This document shows, piece by piece, positions 47,045 through 58,060 of a stretch of 64,000 bases of DNA. The DNA lies in contig NC_061117.1 of the NCBI RefSeq assembly GCF_002878395.1, positions 225,509,491 to 225,573,490 on the forward strand. The letters are read 5' to 3'. The notes beneath the pieces are model-generated. The model worked only from the letters and a program-made list of their open reading frames with translations. It had not been told where the DNA came from and did not search any database. Position 1 is the stretch's first letter. Each line of letters begins with the position of its first letter. This stretch comes from Capsicum annuum (lineage: Eukaryota > Streptophyta > Magnoliopsida > Solanales > Solanaceae). Both the position numbers and the translations under genes were made by a program.

Positions 47045-50000
47045 GTTGGTGCACGTGGACTAATTCTACGGGATACCCGAGACATTATTATGCAAGCGAC
47101 GTGTGTATGTTAACTTTGATCCATCGAGGCTGAGACAGGATAGATCGCTTTGTGTTTTTTGTCTGTTGGTGTGATTTGAACCTGAACCTGAGACCTAACG
47201 GTTCTTAATAAGATGCATGCATGCATGTGTGTGTGGTCATAAGTATTTGGTGATGTTCATTTTTTTAAATTTTCCTAGCTGAAATCAATAGGTTGGTAAG
47301 AATAAAAATAGGATTTTTTTTTGGTGTTTTAGATGTTTTCTTTTTGATGTTATGTATCGATGCATAATTGTTTTTTACGTCAGAGTTATATGTATCGATG
47401 CACTCGACATTGTTCTTTCTGTTTAATTTCTTAATTATGTTCAAGAGATAAAGCATCTAGTACCCCCAAACTATGGCCAAAACTCCTACGACACACTCCA
47501 ACTTCACGAGGATCCTATTATCCCCTGAACTCAATTTTAGCGTATTTTTGTCACCCTTTTATGCTGATGTGAATACGTGAAGCGCGTGAAGGACTGTCAT
47601 ATGTGCCACGTCAGCTAAAAAGGTTGACAAAAATACGTTAAAATTTAGTTTGGGGGGCAAATTTGGTCATAGTTAGGGGGTACTAGATGCTTATCTCTAT
47701 GTTCAAATCAGATTATTCTTTGTACCGGAATACTTGCTTCTGTTCTGTCTTGAGCCGAAGGTCTATCGAAAACAACCTCTCTACTTCAACTGAGGTAGTG
47801 GTATGAACTGCGTACACATTACCCTCCCAGACCCCACTATATGGGGATACACTGGGTATGTGGTTGTTGTTGTACCGGAATACTTGCTTCAGTTTTGCAA
47901 TTTCTGTGGCACATATTATCTGAAGTTTCATACTCCGTTTACATATAGTATTCTTCACTAAAGCTAAAACTACCGAATCCTGCAGATACTTTTCATGAGG
48001 TCAAAAGGAAACGAGACAGGAAGAAAGCAGTAAGCATTTCTCTTAATGATTGTGCTAAGTCGAGCTAGGATTATTCAACGGGACACTGCTAAAAATATGG
48101 ACTGTTATAGACTTTATAACAAAATTTTCACTTAGCTTGATTATTCGCAGTTTCTTCATCTAATTGCAGAAAGCCGGCAGCCAAACTTCTGAGGATTTCA
48201 GGTGGATGTCAGGCATGCAGCGGAGAGGGGCTAGGGATGATGGTCGTGAGAAAATTTCTGCAAATTACATCACTAATGGTATATATGGACCTTCAACCTG
48301 GGCTAAGATTCTGTCGTAATGTGGTCATGATCTTGATCGATAACTCTTCTGCTTTTCTTGAGCATCCATGATGTTGTTTGTTGAATTTTAACAATTGAGT
48401 AACTTTCATGAGCGAAAAAAAAGACTTGTGCTATTCCATCCACTAGTAGCTTCTTATCAAAGAGTCGTAGCTGGGTTCTGCATTTTACTTATCATGTTCT
48501 TCACTGTCACAAGGTTAACACATAAGAAGATGAAGGTGTTTATAGAATGATCCATCTTTCTTAGGAAAGCATACGAAAAGGACAGCATTCGCTCTTTCAA
48601 GAATGTGCTTTATTTGCCGGAATAATCTGTACAAGCCTTTAAGGCTGATATATCGTGGGTATTGATATCTATGTGTAAAATGAGAGGAACCCGAACTTAT
48701 TTCATGGTTAGAACTGCATCTACGGTCCTTATGACCTGCTTGATAGTTCGATAGAGGCATAGAGTGCATTTCTTTTCTTTGACAGTGGTGGTTCATGTGC
48801 AATATTTTGATACATGCACTGTCTCGAATAACTTATAACAGCATTGCATCTGTTGGAATCTGGAAGAGTGTTTCATATCGATAGAGGGAGATGCATCTCG
48901 CTATTTATGGCTTCCAGTGTTAACTCACCCCCTTTCTTTACTGTCGATAGGTGACAGTGGCAGAAGATACATTAAGAAAGAAAATGGAGTCAATAGTTTG
49001 AAGGATAGAAGTTCTAAGACCTCCATGCCAGCTGCACGTAAAACAGCAGATGCTAATATACATCCTAGTAAGAAATCGGCTGTTGAGGTTGCTGCCGATG
49101 ATCCTAGTAATGTCGCTGGAGTTACTTCATTTGTTAATGTAAATAAGTTGGCAAAAGTTTCAACTCTACCTCCTAGTTCGATAAATCATCATCAAAACTT
49201 GGATCCTGGCCCTACTCCTACGCCCACACCCACCTTTGCACCCCGAACCAGATTTAAAGATAAAATTTTCATACCAAAACCTAATGAGCTTGTGACAAGA
49301 ACAGCTTCAACATCAGTTTCTGGTGTCTATTCTTCTGCATCGGATCCTGTATTAGTGCCAGCTTTGAATCCACGAAATCCAGGAACAGTTGGTACTATAA
49401 AACGTGAGATAGGTAGCCAGCGCACTGCTGCAGACTCCACTGTATCTCCTGCGAATGAGGGGAGTTTGGATTCTTGTCAAGGTGCTCCCCAAAATACTCA
49501 TGCAGTCATTAGAACTGTCGATTACAAAAACACGACAGGGCCAAAAGAATCCCGGGGAGTTTCAGTCACTGCTATACAACCAGTAGCAACTAATCATGAA
49601 AGTCAGCATTCCAAACAAGTTAACAGTCATTCAGGAGGTACCACTTGACTCTCCTTTAATTCATTTTTAGCTTTTCTGGAAGTCTGAATTTAGAAGGGCT
49701 GCTACAACCTCCTTAAATTAAGTAGTGTGGATGGATTTCTTGTGTTTATTTAAGTTGCTTAATGTCAACTATCTTACAAGTGCAATTCATGATATGGATA
49801 GCTGCTAAGTGGATTTATCATCTGTTGAATCATTGAACTGATATGGGTAATCTCACTTTATCATAATCTTGATGCAGTATTGCCATCTCAGGCAGCAGCC
49901 GTTGTAAAGGGAGCTCATTTACCATCAATTTCTAAACTAAATTCTTCCGAGGAACAAGTAGTCCCACAGCTTGACGTGAAGTTAGGGAAGTTAAATATCT

Positions 50001-52033
50001 CTACCAATCGTCAGGCTGTTATTTTTCCGGATCATCTTCAAGTACCCGACTCTTTTAGGAGTGGATTGACTTTCGGTAGTTTGGATCCTCAATCGGATCC
50101 AAGCATAAGCTGTGGCAAAGACTCGATGCCTGTGGAGACTGTTCCAGCTAATGATAGTACTTCCATGGAACCTGGGAGGTAGGTAACTGGGTGACATGTA
50201 ATGTTTTGTACTCATTCGTGATTTTATGTATCCAAATGTGTCTTTGCTGAAGCACTTTCGCTGATTTTTTCTTGTCTGGGAGGATGTCAATATATTTTCG
50301 CAATCATGTATAACATTTTGATGAAGATTCCATGACCAATTGCCTCCGGACTGTCAAGTTTTTTTCTATCGTAGCTTACAGTAACACAACGATGACAATG
50401 TCATTGTGCTTATCCTGATACTTTTTCTTCATATCTTATACTTGACCTCTCATCGCCGTGTAAAACTAACTGCAGCTATGAAGATGCATCTTCGGAAACT
50501 CAGGGAGGTGATTATCCGGGCGATCTGCCATCACACCAACATGAATCCGAAAACGTATCATCTTTTGAAGTATCTGGTGCTTCTCCTGTGTATGATCCGT
50601 CAGAGCCGGAGAAATTTCCACCGTCTACAGGTTCACAATTGCCACTTCTCCAGACTCCTGATTATAGCTTGGGTTTTGTACCACCCATGCAAGGGCCCCA
50701 ACTTGTTTTCGAGGGACAAGAACAGCAGGCATGTCACTGTAGCCCTAAAACATCTCTACTTCCCATGTTTCATTTGAATGTATTTTTTTCCGTTGGAAAG
50801 TCTGTGCTGTCAAAATGAATATTTAGTCAATTTCCTCTTACATAAGACAATGCTAACTGTGTAAATAATTTGAATCGGAAGATCTTGTGGAATGACATAC
50901 AATTAAAGGATTACCTTGAGATAGAACAAAGTTGGCAAAATTTCTTGGTTCACTTGCGGATTAGTTGCTTATTTGGTACTTCTTTCTGCAGTATCTGATC
51001 TGAACTGTGCAAATACACGAGTAAACATCATCTCCTGAGTGGTGGTGCTTCATTTGTGTTGGCTAACAGTACACTAAAGCTATATCATCTTCCTTCCATC
51101 CCCACAACAACCAGTCTCTCGCCTCTTTATTGTGTCGTATTTTTGGTCTGACTAAATTTTCATAAATCTATGGTCTGCTGCAGGGTGGAAATTCTCAACC
51201 TTCTTCAACATTGGGCTCTAATCAACCTGTGGCTCAACCGATAGGCCTTGGACAGAGTTCTGTCGGTGTTCCTCCACATTTGTTTCCTTTAGTCCGCCAA
51301 CCATTCCCTCCTAATTATATGCCGTATAACCCTTACATTCCCCACCTTTACATGCCGCAGAGTGCCCACCAGTTTTTGGGCCCGAGTGGATACCCTCAGC
51401 AACCTTCTGCTCCCAACTATTATATGTCACCATCAGTTACTGCTGCTGGTGCAAAATTACCTCTTCCATCCCTGTACAAACCAGCAGCTATTGCCGGAAA
51501 CTTGAACCACTACGGCATACCTCCTGGCTACAGTTCATATGGCTCGTCAACTGTCTCATACAATGGAACTCCAGGTCTAGTTTGTTCTGCTAGCAATGAA
51601 AATTTCACTACACCTGAGCTGAAAGAAAAGAATGTCTACTCCATGCAAAACCAGGTTTGTTTTGTCGATCATATCCTTGCTGTCCAATTCCGATATTGAG
51701 ATATAACATAATCCTTTCATGCAGCATGAAGATTACCATTACAGAAACTGTGCACCTGGACGCGATCAATCAATGCTTCAGACCAATTATTTCTACAACA
51801 TCCCTCAGGACCAGTACGCCGCTGCTGCACCAGGACATTCTGCCAATAGCTCATTTCCTGGAATTAATCCATCTCAGGCAATAGTTGCACAATCTAATGT
51901 TCAACCCCTAGCCCAGCAACCTCAAACTGTTGCCAGATCAGGTGATTCGGGCCTTCCTACATCTGGTGCTTTTAAACAACCTCAAGCTAATATTCATTGG
52001 AACAACAAATTGCTGAATAGAGAAAACGTCTAA
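46841..52033 (+). CDS. GIP1L: GBF-interacting protein 1-like (DUF1296)
   Basis: Eight exons join in frame to 769 residues: 46841-46976, 47986-48029, 48170-48278, 48951-49637, 49878-50178, 50476-50728, 51184-51654 and 51725-52033. The N-terminus (RKTINDIKEIIGGKHTDEDI, then MLKECHMDPNETAQKLL and DTFHEVKRKRDRKK) is the DUF1296/GIP1 N-terminal domain, a UBA-like fold. The rest is Ser/Pro/Gln-rich and disordered, with a Pro/Tyr-rich part (FPPNYMPYNPYIPHLYMPQS) in exon 7. Arabidopsis GIP1 binds G-box factors and promotes their DNA binding. Intron 6 (50729-51183) starts with GC instead of GT, because only CAG|GC keeps the frame (QEQQ|GGNSQP). Intron 1 carries a MITE, an RTE tail and a TA microsatellite. 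An upstream exon cannot be excluded. Confidence 0.88.
47011..47041. repeat. (TA)n microsatellite in GIP1L intron 1
   Basis: A direct run of TA dinucleotides, about 30 bp. Confidence 0.95.
47445..47697. mobile_element. Mutator-type MITE in GIP1L intron 1
   Basis: The ends are GAGATAAAGCATCTAGTACC and, inverted from the right, GAGATAAGCATCTAGTACCC. A perfect 9 bp duplication, tatgttcaa, flanks the 253 bp element (47436-47444 and 47698-47706). Confidence 0.88.
47741..47870 (+). mobile_element. Short RTE-LINE 3'-tail insertion
   Basis: The 130 bp insert starts tgttctgtcttgagccgaag and ends gtatgtggttgttgt. It is bounded by a perfect 20 bp duplication (tgtaccggaatacttgcttc at 47721-47740 and 47871-47890). 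Confidence 0.92.
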
Positions 52034-53257
52034 GAACAATAGTATAGACGTCACTGATAAATCAAAGCTGTTCCCTTAAGTGTATATAAGATATGCTAGA
52101 AACTAGGCACTTCCAGTGAGAACACGTTGGAACGCTGACTTCTCAGCGTTTGTTCTAAGTTAAAAGTTTCTTGCTTTTGATTAGCTTTCCTCAACTTCAT
52201 GATCTTTTCTAGGCTGGAGAAGTTTTTGATGTTTGAGTGGAGCAGGTGAAGATATCAATTGTTTCCATTGCCCTTTCTAGCTTGTATATATCTTCTTATA
52301 GCAAAAAGATACTATTAAATCTTCAAGGGCTTGACATTTGCCCCTTGGTCACCATAAAGATAACACATGAGCTATTGCCCCTTCTCTCCTCTCCAAGTTA
52401 ATCATGGTTGTATTTGTTTTTCTGGGATGTGTTGATTTGTTTTTTGTTCAATAGATTTAGTGCAATTTCCTATGACGTGTTACAACATCCCCCTCCACCC
52501 CAAATCTCTCTGCATGTCAAGGGTTCGAGCCCTGCTAGATATTTAAGTGGAGAAGGGTAAAAAGGCGGCCGATTCATTATCCACCTTGTTTGATTCCGTT
52601 AGCCTGTGAGGATTTCTTGGTAATGATGATCATAGATGGAGAAAATTTGATAGAATAGCAGATTTGAACACACTTCTGTACTAAGAAGGAAGAGAGTAAA
52701 GTTGATTCTTTTGTATTGATCTACACTCTTTAAAAAAGGATCTCCTTATTTGAAAAAAGAGATAATGGTCAAAAATACACCCGAACTATCATTTTTTCGC
52801 TAGTTTCACACTCCAACTATCAATTGTTTCTTTTTCCTACTGGAACTAGTCCACGTAGGAAAAAGGAACAACTAATAGTTGGGGTGTGAAACTCGTGAAA
52901 GTTTGATAGTTCTGGTGTGTTTTTGATCAGCATCTCTTGAAAAAAACAGTCCTGTGCATTTCAAAAATAACAGTGACCAAAAACCTGCATTTGCTTCAAG
53001 GCACACAATTCCAATAATAGTAATTGCGAGAACATGCAGATCTTAACACGAAAACTGGGAAATCCCAAGTACAACAAGAACAAGTTTCAATATCATCAAG
53101 ATATTGCAGCATCATATCACTTGGCAATGAATTCCACATAAAATTTATCGGTAGATCTATGTGTGTGTGTGCGTGTGTTATCAGAACATTACAGCATAAA
53201 ATGTGACCAAAGAGTTAACAATATTCATTTTAACTGATCCAATCAACTCCAATCGTT
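52034..53257. other. Region between convergent GIP1L and CCDC22 genes
   Basis: It holds the two 3' UTRs. A MITE lies at 52759-52936. No further gene is seen. Confidence 0.5.
52759..52936. mobile_element. Mutator-type MITE
   Basis: The ends gagataatggtcaaaaatac and, inverted from the right, gagatgctgatcaaaaacac continue into arms of about 80 bp. They are flanked by a 9 bp duplication, ttgaaaaaa (52750-52758 and 52937-52945). Its GAGAT terminus resembles that of the element at 47445. A one-ended relative is at 38701. Confidence 0.85.
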
Positions 53258-56200
53258 CTACCCTACATTTTGTGATGAATCATTGGACAATTTCTTTTCA
53301 AGAAGATCATTTTCCCTCGTGATGGTTTCAAGATTTGCTTTCAGCTTGTCAATATCAACACTTCGAGATGCCATAGTTGCAAGTTTGCCTTCATAATCAG
53401 TCACTTGTCGTCGGACTCTATCTGTTGCAAGTAGATTTTCAGCTATTTGTTCAAAGCTTTCATGGATGTTAGTCAATATCCTGTAAGCCTGTCGTGCCAC
53501 TTGGTCCTTTTTTGCCTCCCTTGTAAACGATCAGACAATTTACATTTTAACAATCTACACTCTCGTTAAGATGTTAATTTCATGGTCACCAGCATATCAA
53601 AAGATTGTACCTGAACATTGTCTCATCCACCAATGCATAAGTTCGATTAAGACGTTCTTGAACAGAGTTGCTCTCCAACTGTAGCTCCCTTGTTTCTTTC
53701 AATATTCTTTCTATGTCAGCATCCTGCTTCCGGCTGTTTTTGGTGATCTCTTCAACGCGCTGAATGTAGGTTCTCCTAGGTTGCAATTTGGGCTGCTTCT
53801 CAGCCTTGGCTGCAAGTACAATGAGTTCGTCCTTTCTGCAGAGTGACGTATAGCAAACATTCAGACAAAGCTACCGATTTGATTCTATTTCTCTACATGC
53901 TTAGAGAAATCAGTTACTCTGTAACTAAAACAGCATTTTCAAGGGTTACAAAAACCATGATAATCTGCATCGCATTTAGGGTCTATTCCAGTAAAAGATT
54001 CTTGCCAAAGTTCACATGTAGGATATATGAATAAGGCTTTACGCGGCATAAAAAGTTCTGATATACCAATAGACCCACACTGCTTGACCTCTTTCTATAA
54101 CGAGTAATGAAAATTCTTAAATGGCAAAGAATCCAACTGATAAAAACTAACAATGCTGTATATTAATTGGTTTATCAAGAACGCTGTATAGTAATTTAAT
54201 CATGTCATGCCATTTTCTCAAATAACTATTCCGCTTTTCACATATTAATAATTCGTTAGCCTCAAATATATTAACCTATTCAAACTCGATCAAGTAGAGC
54301 TTCCTATTCTTATTTCTTCTGCCAACAACTTTCTTCTCTCAATTTCGTTCTTAGTCCAACTACGTAATCTAATAAACAACGGATATTCTGCATGACATAA
54401 TAGAAGATTTTTCCTGATCAGGTAAAAACTAAACATGAGATATTAGAAGATGACCTACCTTCGTTTGTTTTCGGCTAATACAGACTCCAGCTTCAACTCA
54501 ATCTCTTCCACCTTTTTATATTTTACATAGGCCTCGGGTTCTGTTGTTCTTAAGTTTTCCTCCAGAGAATGTTTCTTCTGCTCAAGGGCCTTCCTTTTAT
54601 CAATCCTGTAAGAGATTTCAAAAAGGCATTACAATTAATATTATTCAAGTTTCAATAGGAAACAAGACTTAGAGTCCTTCCATTTTTTTTTTTTTGTGTG
54701 TTTTAAGGATCGTCAATAAAGCAAGAGATCATTATCGTACCACTCAGTCTCCATTTCAACAATTTTTTCCCTTTTTGCTTTCACCTGATCGTTAAGCTGA
54801 TTCACATAGAAGTCATTAGGATGTTTGTCATCAGAAGCCATTTCCACTGCCGCTTTCAACAAACCAAGCTTTTCTTCTAGTTCTTGTAATTCAACAGAGC
54901 TTGAGACTGACTTCTCCGCAAGCATTTCCTTTTGGTCTTGTAAAGTTTCTGTCTTGCAGTTCATCTGCAATATAACACGAATTTAGAATAAAAAGACAAC
55001 ATATTGAAGACTTTCTGAAGATCTAAATACCTAGCCATAAAATCAAATAATATCATTGTTTTTTTCCTACTTCCGCTATCTTCATATATGCTCCAATTCT
55101 AAATTATCAGCTTGTTACCTCAAAAAGCCTAAACGGTCTACCCAATACACTAAAGATGCAATGAGTACCTGATTCAAATGCACCCATGGTGAAGTTGATT
55201 GTTGTCCATGATCAAAATTGTCCCTCAAAGAACTCTTCCTCACGCCCTCCACCAAATCTAGGACGTCTTGTTCACCACTTGATGTCTCATTGCTGGAGTC
55301 AGCTCCACCTATAGGTATTCGAACATCATTATTAAACTCTTCCTGGTTTGAATGCTCTGGTGTTTGTGTCACCATCAATGGATCACTCTGTCTCTCCGAA
55401 AGTTCCTTACGAGGCAGCAGTCCAGCATCAGCAAGACTTTCCTTCGGAGTCTTAAGGCGTCTTTTAGAATCTCTAATTGCATCTTTTCGAGCTTCAACAT
55501 CAGATAGCCTCCCAACCAAGAACCGGATCAACTCGTACAAGTCCTCTTCAGATGGATAAAGGAACTGCCTAAGCAATAAACACAAATGCTTTCTCTAAGC
55601 ACAAATTTAGAAAAAATCTAACAAGACAAATGAAACAATATAAAATTAATACAAAACAAAATCAATTAATTCCGCACTGAGCAGCATGACCTACTACAAA
55701 CGCATGTAAATTTCACACAGGAAAAAAAAAGTTCAATAAAATAAAAGTTAAGATTCAAATAAAATTAGATATTCCAAATATGAAAAGTATTAAAAATTAC
55801 AACTTTAAACATATCAATATGATTAAAAAAATATATATATGACTCTCAAAAAGGAAATTGTGACAAGTATTTTGGAAAGTAGGGAAGTAGGTAATAAGAA
55901 ATTCGGTCTCGTTTGCATAATCAGCTCGAAATCGTGCAGAACGCAGCAAAACGACGACGTCAAAGAATAAGAAACTCGGTTCCGTTTGCAGCATCAGCTC
56001 GAAATCGTGCAGAACGCAGCATCACGACGACGTTAAGTTGTAAAAAAAATCGGTTTCGTTTGCATAATCAGCTCAAAACCGTGCAGAATCATCAAAACAA
56101 CGACATATTCAACACAGATCAAAAGAAGAAGAAGATTATGGAAAGGTATATATATAGCAGTAGTAAGTAAAACCTTATGAAAGCTGATATCACCGATGAA

Positions 56201-56437
56201 ACCAAGGGATTTGAACTCGGAAGCAAGTTCCGAGCAGAGTTTTAACCGATCGGCAACTGAATTTTCCGGCAAGGAAGCCGGGAACGGAGAGTTCTGCCGG
56301 CCGATGAGGTGTAATGCCTGAGAGGAAACGGAGAATAAAGTCGCCGGCGTGAGATCTTTCACCGACGAAACGCCGGCCGGAATTGTCACGCCGGAGCTGG
56401 CGATTGAGTTTAGTAGAATCTCTTCTGATGCTTCCAT
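53258..56437 (-). CDS. CCDC22: CCDC22 homologue (Commander/CCC complex)
   Basis: Six exons, 56437-56174, 55564-55169, 54964-54741, 54605-54459, 53835-53611 and 53519-53258, join to 505 residues. Residues 1-110 form the N-terminal globular (calponin-homology-like) domain: MEASEEILLNSIASSGVTIP, SVKDLTPATLFS, SLGFIGDISFHK, FLYPSEEDLYELIRFLVGRL. A disordered linker follows. From about residue 222 to the end the protein is coiled coil (LQDQKEMLAEKSVSSSVELQ, ELEEKLGLL, KDELIVLAAKAEKQPK, RRTYIQRVEEITKNSRKQDA). In animals CCDC22 pairs with CCDC93 in the Commander complex, which recycles endosomal cargo. Plants keep single-copy homologues. The ATG at 56437 matches family starts; an in-frame extension upstream to 56509 is unlikely to be used. 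Length is typical. Confidence 0.93.
55892..56105. repeat. Three tandem ~74 bp units in CCDC22 intron 1
   Basis: Each unit carries cggt(t/c)tcgtttgca, atcagctcgaaatcgtgcag and acgacgac. They begin at about 55892, 55966 and 56040. The third is the most diverged. Confidence 0.88.
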
Positions 56438-57042
56438 TTTTGTCCTCTCAAGATTTTCACAGGGCTTTAGATCGAGAAAAATGAGCCCATAGACCTCACA
56501 AGTCTTCAATTAAAAAAGGGGACAAGTGGTCCTCCAATTTTATTAAGTTAATAAAGTGAAGTCTCTTGAACAGCTATAATAGGCTATTGGTTATCTCAAT
56601 GACTTTGTAATAATTGTATTAGTTATTTCAGTGACTTTGCACAATCGAACAAATTCTTTTCGAACAATTTTACACTTGTCGAACAACTTTAATAATTGTT
56701 TAACAACTTTGCAAAGTTATCGAACAACTATTAAAGTTGTTCTTTGTACCTCCCACATAATTTTAAAAACTTAAAGGACCTCATTTAATTGAAAAACTTG
56801 TTTGTCCTTTTAATTCAAGGTCCATCACTCTTTGAGGCCTTGTTTGCCTATGAAATTAAATTTAAAATATTAAATTAATTTAGTTTAATTTTAAAAATTA
56901 ATTAAACGAACTTTCGTAAAGTAAAATATGACAAATAAAAATGGATGAAAAAAACATTATTTCTCTTTCTTGTTATTCATATTGAGTAGTTATTATTGTT
57001 AATTATATTATTTTTTTATATTTTTTAATAATTTTATTGGAT

Positions 57043-57149
57043 AGGCAGTTCGATGCACTAAAGCTACCACTATACACGGTATCTAGAGAAGGGCCCCACC
57101 ATAAGGGTGTATCGTACTCAGCCTTACCTTGCATTTCTGCCAAAGACTG
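57043..57149 (-). mobile_element. 5'-truncated Au/SolS-like SINE
   Basis: On the minus strand: cagtctttggcagaaatgca … gtgcatcgaactgcct. A perfect 11 bp duplication, ttttattggat, flanks it (57032-57042 and 57150-57160). Confidence 0.85.
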
Positions 57150-57176
57150 TTTTATTGGATGTTTTATTAATTTAGT

Positions 57177-57320
57177 TTCCCATCCGGTGTTCGGTGCCCG
57201 CATTGGAGCCCTGACTAATTCAGATCGCACGTTGCAAGGCCCATTAAGGTGGCAGCGCTCCCAACACAGCTCTGGTTAAGGGTGGAGCAACCTCATCCAC
57301 TGCACCACAACCCATGTTGG
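57177..57320 (-). mobile_element. SINE fragment related to 20816-20998
   Basis: On the minus strand it starts ccaacatgggttgtggtgca, continues with gttgctccacccttaaccag and gggagcgctgccaccttaat, and ends near gggcaccgaacaccgg, matching the order in the element at 20816. Confidence 0.72.
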
Positions 57321-58060
57321 TAATTTAGTAACTTAATATATTCACAAGTTAAAATTGGTGATAATTTTTTTTTTAAAAAAAAAAAGAATTTTCAAATTGT
57401 TTTTATGAGTAATTGTTGATAAATCTACTACGTACATTATTGTTTTTAAAATTGAAGAGCTCTGAAAATTACTACTAGACACAATTTGAATTCCTGATTT
57501 CTCATGTATATATTTTTAAATATTTGGAATATTTTTCCTCTTTTAAGGGTCGTTTGGTTGGAAACAAGTTATTCAGGAATTGATTATTCTGAAATTAGTT
57601 ATTCCAGAATTTGTTATCCGACCCTCAAGGTGGGATAAAAGTAACACTGCAACCCCGAAATGAGTTATTCATACATTTGATCCCAATTAAACATGGGATA
57701 AGCTCGTACTAAAATTAATTTTGGAATTAATCATCCTGAAATTATCTCCTTAATGATAAAATGATTTTTGCTAAAGTTCATTGCCTAGAGCTTTTAGATA
57801 TCATTAAAGGTCTAGTAATAATAATAGGTGAGGAGCAACAAGGTCATGCTATAACTAGAAATAAACTCAAAGATCATACAATGTATCAATATCACCAACA
57901 AAAATATATCTACTATGTTTCAATAGAAAGCATGTGTTTCAACAAGTTTCAAGATTTAGGCAAAAAAATTCTAGTTTTTGTTCAACTTAATTTACCATAT
58001 ATATATTAGTCATGAATTATTTCCAATACCATTGAACAAGATACAATTTTTTGTGATACA

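Larger units (their letters stand above)
56438..58060. promoter_or_regulatory. Shared upstream region of divergent CCDC22 and ABCG26 genes
   Basis: The two genes point away from each other, 1.6 kb apart. Near 56640-56750 there are repeated tcgaacaactttaataattg-like motifs. Two SINE fragments occupy 57043-57149 and 57177-57320. A gggtcgtttggttgg MITE end lies at 57547. No TATA box could be assigned with confidence. Confidence 0.4.

Noticed and set aside
48515..48802. 95-codon frame (-) in GIP1L intron 3
   Set aside because: Intronic, no similarity and no splice partner.
56438..56509. In-frame upstream extension of CCDC22
   Set aside because: Family proteins start at the MEASEE-type methionine; the extension is probably leader.
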